From an uncultured Christensenellaceae bacterium (GTDB lineage Bacteria > Bacillota > Clostridia > Christensenellales > UBA3700): a DNA stretch of 32,163 nucleotides. The notes beneath the pieces were generated by a model that was not told where the DNA came from, did no database searches, and was given only the letters and a program-made list of their open reading frames with translations. The DNA is taken from contig CAJUOK010000018.1 of NCBI GenBank assembly GCA_910588015.1, forward strand, positions 703-32,865. Reading direction: 5' to 3'. Below, piece by piece: positions 14,648 to 22,345 of the stretch. Numbering within the stretch: the first letter of the stretch is position 1; each line of letters begins with the position of its first letter. The position numbers and the translations under genes were made by a program.

Positions 14648-16284
14648 TATTCTTCCTCCTTTTTAACGTCGCTGTCGGAATTCTGCGCGTCGGTCGTAAC
14701 TTCTTTTACGTCTCTCGCCTCTTCTTTCAGCTCTTGTTTTCTCTCTTCTTCTGCCACAACAGAATATATATCGGTTTCGCCTTTTGTCTCTTCGTCGACT
14801 ATACCTTCCAATCTCTTTGCGTCTTCCAGTCTCTTAACGGCAAGTCTACTCTGTATATCCGCCATTTTCTTACCGCTCAACTTATAGAAGAGTATCGGCA
14901 CGATAGAAATGAGATTGAGTACAGCGGGTATTATCGTGTATATTGAAAACAATCCAAACTTCGTGAAATCCGATTGCACGGGAGTGTGGTCGTTGAGGAA
15001 GGGCAACGCCTGCGAGAATCCGAAGAATACAAGCAGATAACTCATCGTATAGTCTTTAAGTCCCGAAGAAACTTTAGAACGCAAGCTCATAAGCGAGAAA
15101 GTGATACCCTCGCAACGGTCGCCCGTCTTGTCTTCCCAATAATCCAAAGTATCGGTAGCCATAAGGTGCGGTATTACGTTGAGTATACCTACCGGTATCA
15201 TTGCGACAAACATCAAAATCGCAACAAGCCACCAAGCCTTACCGCCGATAATATAAATAAAGAATATCAATGCCAGAGCAACGGAGTGCCATATAGTCGC
15301 CAATATAAACAACCTTTTGCTGTCCATAAGCTTACGCAGTTTCGGCGCAAGCATCATACCAATCATCGACGCAACCGCGCCCGGCAGCGAGAATATAATC
15401 TGCAACGAACCGTTGGCGTAAATGTAAGATACGACGTAAATTATCATCGCCGACACGAAGTTTCGGAAGAACGTCAACAAGTTGGAACATATCAAAAGCA
15501 AGAATTGCTTATTCTTGAAAAGATATTTAAATCCCTCTAAGACGTTGGGAGTACGCGAAGTAGGCTCTAGCCTTTCCTTGACGAACTTGGCTCCCAAAAC
15601 CATAAAGAGCGGTCCTAGTATACCTATTATCAACGCCATAAGCATATAAGAATTGGGATAATGGTCGTTGGTCAAAATTAGGAATAGCGTCAAAAGCACG
15701 AGCGCCGACTGCTCTCCTATACTTCCCAAAATACGGCTTATGGATATTATCTTTGCTCTCTCGTCGGTATTAGGCGAAGCGACGGCAGGCAAACCGTTGA
15801 GCGGAACGCCGACAGCGGTACCCAATATCGAATACAGCAAATACGTTACCCACATAAAAGCGATTTTGCCGCCAGCGTCCATTGACGCGTAAATACTCGG
15901 CATAAACATAACTATGGTCAGCACGCCCCAAGGAACCGCTGCTCCAAATAGATACGGGCGCATCTTGCCCCATTTTGTTCTCGTACGGTCGACTATTACG
16001 CCCATTATAGGGTCGTTCAAACCGTCGAAAATCTTTGATACCAAAAACATAGTTCCTACAGCAGCGGGCGCAATGCCTACGCACACAGTATAGAAAAACA
16101 ACAGATAACCCTGAACCAGTCCCGTAACGGCGCTAGACGCAAACTGCGCCAACGAAAAGAATATGTAATCTCTTTTTTTGAGATACTTTTTGTTAGCAAG
16201 GTCATCGCCTGCATTTTGAGATACGGCTTCTTCTTGAATAGGCATTACGTCCGCCGCAGTCTCCAATTGAACGTTTTCTTCCAC
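14647..16284 (-). CDS. GPH-family (glycoside-pentoside-hexuronide) cation symporter
   Basis: Imports a glycoside, pentoside or hexuronide with H+ or Na+. The 545-aa protein has about 12 membrane segments, and the family signature after helix 2 is clear: KIFDGLNDPIMGVIVDRT followed by TKWGKMRPYL. The second-half MATDTLDYWEDKTGDRCEG segment is also typical of the GPH/MelB/UidB group. It is longer than usual (~450-480): an N-terminal hydrophilic extension of ~36 residues and an acidic C-terminal tail of ~75 residues with a Glu/Lys pattern that may form a coiled coil. The start is GTG at 16284 with GGGAGG 7 bases upstream. It sits in the glucuronate locus with its own promoter at 16364-16336 and a coupled lipoprotein gene, so a glucuronide or uronate substrate is the best guess. 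Confidence 0.92.
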   Translation of the reverse strand: MEENVQLETAADVMPIQEEAVSQNAGDDLANKKYLKKRDYIFFSLAQFASSAVTGLVQGYLLFFYTVCVGIAPAAVGTMFLVSKIFDGLNDPIMGVIVDRTRTKWGKMRPYLFGAAVPWGVLTIVMFMPSIYASMDAGGKIAFMWVTYLLYSILGTAVGVPLNGLPAVASPNTDERAKIISISRILGSIGEQSALVLLTLFLILTNDHYPNSYMLMALIIGILGPLFMVLGAKFVKERLEPTSRTPNVLEGFKYLFKNKQFLLLICSNLLTFFRNFVSAMIIYVVSYIYANGSLQIIFSLPGAVASMIGMMLAPKLRKLMDSKRLFILATIWHSVALALIFFIYIIGGKAWWLVAILMFVAMIPVGILNVIPHLMATDTLDYWEDKTGDRCEGITFSLMSLRSKVSSGLKDYTMSYLLVFFGFSQALPFLNDHTPVQSDFTKFGLFSIYTIIPAVLNLISIVPILFYKLSGKKMADIQSRLAVKRLEDAKRLEGIVDEETKGETDIYSVVAEEERKQELKEEARDVKEVTTDAQNSDSDVKKEEE

Positions 16285-16335
16285 TCAAATTCCTCCCTTT
16301 TGTAAATTATACAATCTATAATTTTCACTTAATTA

Positions 16336-16364
16336 ATTATAGCAAATATAAAATTATATATCAA
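16336..16364 (-). promoter_or_regulatory. Internal promoter before the symporter-lipoprotein pair
   Basis: Minus strand TTGATA (16364-16359), 17-base spacer, TATAAT (16341-16336), 52 bases before the GTG start. It allows the transport genes to be expressed apart from the upstream operon. Confidence 0.65.
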
Positions 16365-16385
16365 TACCTATATTTGCAAATTATC

Positions 16386-16409
16386 GCGACGCCGATTATT
16401 AATCGTCGC
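16386..16409 (-). terminator. Intercistronic hairpin after the glycosidase gene
   Basis: GCGACG (16386-16391) and CGTCGC (16404-16409), 12-base loop, immediately downstream of the glycosidase stop. The tail is only moderately T-rich (GATAATTTGC), so it may be a weak terminator or an RNA-stabilising or processing hairpin. Confidence 0.4.
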
Positions 16410-16413
16410 TATG

Positions 16414-18345
16414 TTATTTTTGCAATTTCTTGGTAAAGAAATCGCCGTCGGGATACGCCAACACAAACGCGCCCGTACTGCTCCAAGCCTGCAGCATCGA
16501 ACCGTCGGGATGAATCGGCGAGAAAAACTCTATAGGAGTATAGTTGCCCTTCTCCGCATTAAATTCAAACCACCTTGTGAGCGGATAAATATAATCCATC
16601 CCTCTCATCAATTTTGCATAGGCGTATACGCAAGACAGATACGGCCAGTCTCCGCCGTTGTGATAATAATAAGGCAAAGACGACTTTTGAACTATATCCT
16701 CCGTATTCTTATAGAATGGATAAACCGACAGCGTGCCGAAATCTCCCGCGCCCTGTTCTTTGTTGTTTTTACTTTCGAGAAGTTTCTGCATATTCTTGAG
16801 CATTCTATCGGCTCTCTCCTCGCTTGTCAAACCGAAAAGCACAATCGGCACAGTATCGATAGAAAGATTGTCTTCGACAAATTTATCGCTCTTGTAATTT
16901 ACAAACCAACCCTTCTCGTCGTCCCAAAGCAATTCGTTGATTGCATTGACGACCTTGTTGTATTTGTCTTCGTAATCCTTGGCTTTGACGTCGTCGCCGT
17001 AACAAACCTTGTATATTTCACTCATTGCAAAGAGCGCCCTTGCATAAAGAGCTTCGTCGTAAGTAACGTAAGTCGACCTAAACACGTTGTCGCACCAATC
17101 GCGGCGGTTGTAATCTCCGCCTTTTACCAAAAGTCCCGTAGCGTCGGTCTCCTTCATCAATCTCTTAAGCACGAGATTTGCGCTGTCGATGACTTTGCCT
17201 GCCTTGACTTTCTCTTCGAGTATGGAAAAATCTTTGGTATGTACAAGATAATCGTAGAGCATCAGCACGAAGAACGACGGCGAATCGTAATGGTTTCCCC
17301 AATAGTTCTTAAAGTTGAATTTAACCGCCGACGGACATTCGCCCTTTTTGCTTATGCCGTTGGCAAGAGTGATTATCTCGTTACGCACGAGTTTTGGTTT
17401 TACGGGAAGTACGCTGAGAACAGTCCAATACGCGTCTCTGTAATAAGTTCTTGCGGGGAATTGATAAACTATGCCCGCCAAAAAACCTTTGAATTTTCCC
17501 AGTTCTTTATAATTGGATAGCGAAGCGTTGAGAAGCGATTTGTAATACGCGCGCATAAAATTGCTATCCAACGGTTTGGGACAGTTGAGTTCGAACGCAT
17601 ACGCGTCGCAATTTTTTAACGCCTTATCGAAATTCTTGAGAGCATTCTTTACGTTGCAAAACGTAAAGTCGCTTCTGGTGCCTGCGCTGATAACGTATCT
17701 GAAAGTCTTTGTTTCGCCTGCTTCGACTTCTCCGCCGTAGCTGAATTGATTATAAAAACCTCTCTCGCTTTCAAGTCCCGACGCTTTGCCGTTGAGCGCA
17801 ATATCCAAATAGAAATCGCCCATAACTTCGCCGCGTATGTAAGTCATACCTTCTGATTCTTCGACGCCCTTCTTTTTCTTTTTTATCAGTCCGCCTAGTA
17901 TCTTGCCGATATTGCCCGCGCTCAATCTGTTGGCGAGCAATTGCTGAACGTAAGAACCGAAATCTATTCCGAAATTGGTCACGTTTTTGAAAGTCAAATG
18001 CTTTTCGGCGGTGACTTTGTTTTCAACGAATATGCAGTTATTTTCCGTATCGAGGAATTGCGTAATAACGATATTTGCGCCCTTTTCGCTAAACGACGTA
18101 ATTTGCTTTTTGCCAAGCATTCTCACTTCTTTATCGCACATATATTCAAGCGGTTTACCGTCAATGGTATAAAGCGAATAAAATGCGGAAAATACCGAAT
18201 ACTTATTCATAACGGCATACTTGGATATTCCTCCTCTGCCGTCGAATTGCGCGGTGATACGGTTGTTTGCCACGTCATAACATACTTTTTTGTGAAATTG
18301 TTCGTTGACGACTATCTCGCCGATATCCGAATAATTCAATGCCAT
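16414..18345 (-). CDS. (alpha/alpha)6-type glycoside hydrolase, family unassigned
   Basis: A cytoplasmic 643-aa protein (no signal peptide) with an N-terminal beta-rich half (~1-255) and a C-terminal helical toroid (~260-643) of the kind shared by debranching amylo-1,6-glucosidases, GH63, GH78 and GH94. Motifs seen: ARTYYRDAYWTVLSVLP (Arg303, Asp304, Trp307), YDSPSFFVLMLYDYL, GGDYNRRDWCDN (Asp411, Asp416, Asp419), and near the end PIEFFSPIHPDGSMLQAWSSTGAF. Acidic residues in the RD and DWCD motifs are candidates for catalysis. AGGGAG lies before the ATG at 18345. The gene is between the first oxidoreductase and the symporter, so it likely acts on the imported substrate. I cannot assign the GH family or linkage; a non-hydrolytic role is also possible. 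Confidence 0.75.
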   Translation of the reverse strand: MALNYSDIGEIVVNEQFHKKVCYDVANNRITAQFDGRGGISKYAVMNKYSVFSAFYSLYTIDGKPLEYMCDKEVRMLGKKQITSFSEKGANIVITQFLDTENNCIFVENKVTAEKHLTFKNVTNFGIDFGSYVQQLLANRLSAGNIGKILGGLIKKKKKGVEESEGMTYIRGEVMGDFYLDIALNGKASGLESERGFYNQFSYGGEVEAGETKTFRYVISAGTRSDFTFCNVKNALKNFDKALKNCDAYAFELNCPKPLDSNFMRAYYKSLLNASLSNYKELGKFKGFLAGIVYQFPARTYYRDAYWTVLSVLPVKPKLVRNEIITLANGISKKGECPSAVKFNFKNYWGNHYDSPSFFVLMLYDYLVHTKDFSILEEKVKAGKVIDSANLVLKRLMKETDATGLLVKGGDYNRRDWCDNVFRSTYVTYDEALYARALFAMSEIYKVCYGDDVKAKDYEDKYNKVVNAINELLWDDEKGWFVNYKSDKFVEDNLSIDTVPIVLFGLTSEERADRMLKNMQKLLESKNNKEQGAGDFGTLSVYPFYKNTEDIVQKSSLPYYYHNGGDWPYLSCVYAYAKLMRGMDYIYPLTRWFEFNAEKGNYTPIEFFSPIHPDGSMLQAWSSTGAFVLAYPDGDFFTKKLQK

Positions 18346-18411
18346 AATTCTCTCCCTATAAAATTGATTTATTTATCCGTCAACCGTTTTGTCTGACATA
18401 ACAACGGAGTT

Positions 18412-19593
18412 TTATTTTATTCCGTTGGTTTTTTCTTCTTCTATCCTCATTTGCAACTGTGAGTAATAGAGGTCTTCGAAACCTTCTTCCTGCGGGCTTA
18501 CGGTTCTGCCCAACCAAGCCGAAAGATGGATTGCGTTGGAGAAAGTAAGTCCGTTGAGTCCTTCTTCATAATTGCCTATAAGTTTGCTTTCTTTACCCAA
18601 CATAACGTTGGAGAAATTGCGAATTACGTTGATATGCTGTCCTTTGTCCGCCAACAAGCCTTTTAACACTTCGTGTAGCAAAAATTTTACGGTTTTTTTC
18701 TTATTTTTCGGTTTGCCCATAAATACCGTATTTGTCTTAGAAAATTCAGGTTCCAACGTCTCGAGTTTTGTAAATTCCAGTTTCATATTAAAATCGTTGC
18801 TGCCCGAAATAACCATCTTTCCGCCGTCGCCGGAAATCTCCAATCTGTTGGTGCCGGGGGCTTCGTGCGTCGACGTAATGAATACGCCCGTGGCTCCGTT
18901 CTCGAAAGTGCAGGTCGCCGTAACGTCGTTTTCTACGTTTATCTGTCTGCCGACCGTCCTTGCAATTGCGTTTACGCTTGTAATCTTGCTGCCCGCAAGC
19001 CAAGTAAACAAATCCAGTTGGTGCGGGTCTTGATTGATAAGCACTCCGCCGCCTTCGCCTGCCCAAGTGCCTCTCCATCCGCCTTGCGAATAATAAGCCT
19101 GCGGTCTGTACCAATTGGTAATTATCCACACTATTCTCTTGAGATTGCCGAGCTCTCCCGAATCGATTATAGCCTTTGCGGCTTTGTATATCTTGCTTGT
19201 CCTTTGATTATATAAAAGTCCGAATTTAAGATTGGGCTTTTGCTCTTTTGCATATTCGGCAACTTCTCTAACAGCCTTGGTATATACGCCCGCCGGCTTG
19301 TCGCTCAAAACGTTGATGTTTTTGTCGAGCGCCGCCTTTGCTATCACCGGATGGTCATAATGCGGAGTGTCTATGATAACTACGTCGACAAGTTTGCTAT
19401 CCAACAAATCTTGATAGTTGTCAAAAACTTTGACTTTGTCTGAAAATTTGCTTAAAGCCCAAGCTCTTCTGTCTTCGGCAATATCGCAAACCGCCGTAAG
19501 CACGCCGTTCTTATCCATACCGGCGAATAACTGTCCCGCATATCTGCTGCCCTGCTTGCCTATACCTATAATACCGTATCTGATTTTACTCAT
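18412..19593 (-). CDS. Gfo/Idh/MocA family NAD(P)-dependent oxidoreductase (copy 1)
   Basis: Predicted sugar or glycoside dehydrogenase. The 393-aa protein has an N-terminal Rossmann domain with GIGKQG (10-15), an SDKP (97-100) in place of the usual EKP that carries the catalytic Lys, and a C-terminal beta-sheet domain with WAGEGGGVLINQDPHQLD (catalytic-region His191). A ~30-residue Lys-rich insertion lies around residue 290. Its gene overlaps the TIM-barrel gene by 4 bases (ATGA), so the two are translationally coupled, which points to consecutive reactions. It is clearly paralogous to copy 2 at 20563: both share NQRT, WYR.Q.YY..GGWR and GEGGG.LINQ..HQLD. Substrate unknown; a glucuronide or its keto form is inferred from context. 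Confidence 0.93.
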   Translation of the reverse strand: MSKIRYGIIGIGKQGSRYAGQLFAGMDKNGVLTAVCDIAEDRRAWALSKFSDKVKVFDNYQDLLDSKLVDVVIIDTPHYDHPVIAKAALDKNINVLSDKPAGVYTKAVREVAEYAKEQKPNLKFGLLYNQRTSKIYKAAKAIIDSGELGNLKRIVWIITNWYRPQAYYSQGGWRGTWAGEGGGVLINQDPHQLDLFTWLAGSKITSVNAIARTVGRQINVENDVTATCTFENGATGVFITSTHEAPGTNRLEISGDGGKMVISGSNDFNMKLEFTKLETLEPEFSKTNTVFMGKPKNKKKTVKFLLHEVLKGLLADKGQHINVIRNFSNVMLGKESKLIGNYEEGLNGLTFSNAIHLSAWLGRTVSPQEEGFEDLYYSQLQMRIEEEKTNGIK

Positions 19594-20540
19594 AAATAAG
19601 CCTCCTTTTCCGCCTTTTCAATCAATTCTTTAAGTCCGTAATACTGCCAATCCATCATCTGACGTCTGGATACCTTTTGGGTATGTCCTATGCCTTTTGC
19701 CTTGTCGATGTCGTGGAATATTTTACGCCATTTATTTATATGCTCAAAAGTAATACCGAAGAACAGCCAACCGATTCTGTGAAAAAGCGCCTTGTTGTCG
19801 GCATATTTTCCCGTGTGAGGCTCGAGAGTCATAAAGCCGTCGTACCCTCTTGTCACCAAGTCTTTTATCATATTCTCATAATCGCCTATGCCCATACCTA
19901 CGGGAACTTCAACGCGTTCTTTGGCACAATCTTTGATATGATAATATACCGTTACGTCCTTGAGTTTTTGATACGCGTCGGGCACGTCTACTCCGCACTG
20001 AACGTAGTTGGACGCATCGAAACAAAGTTGGAACTGAGCGTCGTTTATCTCATTGTAAAGCCGCAAAACTCTTTCGGGAGTGTCAGCCCATATTCTCTTT
20101 TCGTTTTCGTGAAGAAGCACAACGTCGCTGCCTTTGACAATATCCAAAAAACCTCTTATCTTTTTGACTACGACGGGAAAATCTTTTTCGTAATCTCCGC
20201 TTAAACCTCTAAAGGAAAACATACGAATATATTTGCAATCCATAAGTTGACATATCTTGACGAGCTCTTTGAGCTTTTGGCATTGAGCCTCATATTTTTC
20301 GTCGTCGTAAAGCGACGTCTTACCGATAGGCGAACCTATTGACGAAAACTTGACGCCGTATTCGTCAAGCATAGGCTTTACGCTTGTTTGGAATTCTTCG
20401 AGAGTGTAATCGGCAATATTCTTACCGTTGACTTTTCTCGGACACAAATAACTTTCGCCATAGTCCTTTATAGTTTCCAACTGCGTCTTCAAATCGCCGC
20501 TGACTTCGTCGTAAAAACCTGATATTTTTATATTTGACAT
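19590..20540 (-). CDS. Sugar phosphate isomerase/epimerase-like TIM barrel (AP-endonuclease 2 family)
   Basis: A 316-aa TIM-barrel metalloenzyme. Likely metal ligands in the expected order are Glu145 (LLHENE), Asp175 (CFDASN), His201 (YYHIKD) and Glu240 (MTLEPH). Members isomerise or epimerise sugars, or act on 3-keto-glycosides as epimerases or lyases when paired with Gfo/Idh/MocA dehydrogenases. Here it is enclosed by two such paralogues, overlapping copy 1 by 4 bases and 22 bases downstream of copy 2. GGAGGG precedes the ATG. The C-terminal ~45 residues extend past the barrel with a basic, aromatic stretch (VSRRQMMDWQYYGLKEL). The reaction cannot be fixed from sequence alone. Confidence 0.9.
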   Translation of the reverse strand: MSNIKISGFYDEVSGDLKTQLETIKDYGESYLCPRKVNGKNIADYTLEEFQTSVKPMLDEYGVKFSSIGSPIGKTSLYDDEKYEAQCQKLKELVKICQLMDCKYIRMFSFRGLSGDYEKDFPVVVKKIRGFLDIVKGSDVVLLHENEKRIWADTPERVLRLYNEINDAQFQLCFDASNYVQCGVDVPDAYQKLKDVTVYYHIKDCAKERVEVPVGMGIGDYENMIKDLVTRGYDGFMTLEPHTGKYADNKALFHRIGWLFFGITFEHINKWRKIFHDIDKAKGIGHTQKVSRRQMMDWQYYGLKELIEKAEKEAYL

Positions 20541-20562
20541 AAATTTTTCCCTCCGCTTAATA

Positions 20563-21705
20563 TTATTGACATTTTGCTTTTTCCTGTTTTATTTTTTCCT
20601 CGAGCAACTCGCAGTATCTGTCTTTATTCAAAGGAAGAGATACTCTTTCGTGCAACCAAGAAGACATATTCATTGCGTTGATAAGTTCCAATCCCAAAAG
20701 TCCTTCTTCGATTCTTGCCGTCAAATCCTTGCTGTCTTTGCTGTCCAACGCTTTGACGAAATTGGAAATTATTCTTGCCTGCTGTCCGTAGATTCCGTCG
20801 TATATCATTCTCGACAGACCGTATCCCAATTTATACTTTTTGCTTTTTTTATCTTTTTTATTGCCGTAATCGCGCGTCGAAAGCCTATTGATGCAGTCTT
20901 CGGTTTTTTCGTTGAGCCAATAACTCATCTTATATTTTTCTACGACTATTTTTCCTCTATCTCCCGCTATTTCCAGTCTGTTTGTGCCGGGAACTTCGTG
21001 AGTAGACGCCGTAAAAACGCAATCGAAATCTTCGTATTGCAACAATGCCGTGACGTCGTTTTCTGTAGATATATTCCTGTTTTTCGTCTTGCAGTATGCT
21101 CTCACGCTGTTCGGCATACCTATCAGCCACTGCAAAATGTCCAACTGGTGAACGCATTGATTTATCAACGTTCCGCCGCCTTCGCCCGACCAACTTGCGC
21201 GCCATCCGCCCATATCGTAGTAGAATTGCGTGCGATACCAATCAGTGACGGTAAAATTAACTCTCTGTATTTTTCCTATTTTACCTTCCGTTATCAACGC
21301 TTTGGCTTTGCGATACATTCTGTTCGTTCGCTGGTTAAACATCATAGCGCCAATTACGTCGGGACGTTTTTTCAAAGCGGCTGTCAAAATTTCGCCCTCT
21401 TTGACCGTAACGCTTATAGGCTTCTCCACCAACACGCTTACGCCTTTGTCAACGCAAGCCATAGCTACTCCGACGTGAGAATAATGCGGAGTGGCGACGA
21501 TAACTCCGTCCAATTGCTCTTTAGACAGCATATCCTCGACGCAGGAGTAAGTAGGAACTTTGTATTTATCGGCAAAAGCTTTAAGCTTTTCTGAATCCGT
21601 ATCGCAAACGGCGATAAGCTTGCCGCCTTTTATTACTCCTTTCGCAATATTGCGGGCGTGTCTTTCGCCCATTCTGCCTATTCCAACAACGGCGAGTCTT
21701 TTCAT
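20563..21705 (-). CDS. Gfo/Idh/MocA family NAD(P)-dependent oxidoreductase (copy 2)
   Basis: A 380-aa paralogue of copy 1. The Rossmann motif is GIGRMG (8-13), followed by VEKP (93-96) with the canonical Glu-Lys-Pro, and WSGEGGGTLINQCVHQLD with His185 in the active-site helix. It shares with copy 1 the MMFNQRTNRMYRKAK segment and a Lys-rich loop near residue 290. GGGGG lies 4 bases before the ATG. The gene precedes the TIM-barrel gene by 22 bases, so the order is dehydrogenase, TIM barrel, dehydrogenase. The two copies may carry out forward oxidation and final reduction around an epimerisation, or act on alternative substrates. That is inference. Confidence 0.93.
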   Translation of the reverse strand: MKRLAVVGIGRMGERHARNIAKGVIKGGKLIAVCDTDSEKLKAFADKYKVPTYSCVEDMLSKEQLDGVIVATPHYSHVGVAMACVDKGVSVLVEKPISVTVKEGEILTAALKKRPDVIGAMMFNQRTNRMYRKAKALITEGKIGKIQRVNFTVTDWYRTQFYYDMGGWRASWSGEGGGTLINQCVHQLDILQWLIGMPNSVRAYCKTKNRNISTENDVTALLQYEDFDCVFTASTHEVPGTNRLEIAGDRGKIVVEKYKMSYWLNEKTEDCINRLSTRDYGNKKDKKSKKYKLGYGLSRMIYDGIYGQQARIISNFVKALDSKDSKDLTARIEEGLLGLELINAMNMSSWLHERVSLPLNKDRYCELLEEKIKQEKAKCQ

Positions 21706-21720
21706 ATATCCCCCTTGATT

Positions 21721-22344
21721 TTACCCTTCTATGTACTTACGCACCTTGACGGGTTGATTGGTAGTTATGTTGCCGTCTATCAGTTTACCATATTTCTTAA
21801 GCGGATTTCCACCGTCTATACGAAAAACGCTTAATTTTAAATCGTATTTTTTACACTCTTCTATAAATTCGGAAGTTAGCCTTCTGTAATTTATATTTAT
21901 TCCCGCAAAATGAGGATTGCCGTATCCGTCTATCTTTTCCTTGATTTTTTTGACGTTTTGAGTAGTATAATCTATTCCCACAGAATTAAACCAAGCTTGA
22001 CCGCAATCTATATATTTATCGTCGCTTAATTTTACGCAACCCGTGAAAATCAGCAAGTCTTCCATTCCCACTTCTTTGGCAAGCGCTATTACGTCTTTGG
22101 TAATGCCGTTCATCTTCAAATCGCAATTGATTTTGATATTCTTTTGTTTAGCAATTTCAAAAGCATATCTCAACGTCAATCTCTTTTTGTACCTAAAAAG
22201 CGAAGGCAGATGCGAGAGATACAAAAGTTCTCCGTTTTTCCATATATCAACCTCGATAGCGTCCGCGCCGTATTTATCGATTTTGTTGAAATACGCCTTT
22301 GTATTTCTGCCCGTTCTCAAAGCACCACCGTGCGCCGTAATCAT
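21721..22344 (-). CDS. Divergent glycerophosphodiester phosphodiesterase-like protein
   Basis: A 207-aa GDPD-type TIM barrel. Seen: His5 (AHGG), Glu31 and Asp33 (AIEVDIW), His45 (YLSHLP), Asp75 and Lys77 (CDLK). Both catalytic-type His residues and the ExD metal pair are kept. The usual HRG is HGG, the ENT motif is RNT, and the third metal ligand is Asp in place of Glu. At ~207 residues it is shorter than typical (~240). I chose the ATG at 22344 over an upstream TTG because AGGAGG lies 6 bases before it; the start is 1 base after the PHP gene stop. With no phospholipid genes nearby, a different phosphodiester or sugar derivative may be the substrate. Confidence 0.85.
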   Translation of the reverse strand: MITAHGGALRTGRNTKAYFNKIDKYGADAIEVDIWKNGELLYLSHLPSLFRYKKRLTLRYAFEIAKQKNIKINCDLKMNGITKDVIALAKEVGMEDLLIFTGCVKLSDDKYIDCGQAWFNSVGIDYTTQNVKKIKEKIDGYGNPHFAGININYRRLTSEFIEECKKYDLKLSVFRIDGGNPLKKYGKLIDGNITTNQPVKVRKYIEG

Positions 22345-22345
22345 T

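Noticed and set aside
16411..17520. 369-codon plus-strand ORF opposite the glycosidase gene
   Set aside because: Shadow of the minus-strand gene; no ribosome binding site and no recognisable domain.
20566..21594. 342-codon plus-strand ORF opposite Gfo copy 2
   Set aside because: Antisense shadow of a strongly supported oxidoreductase gene.
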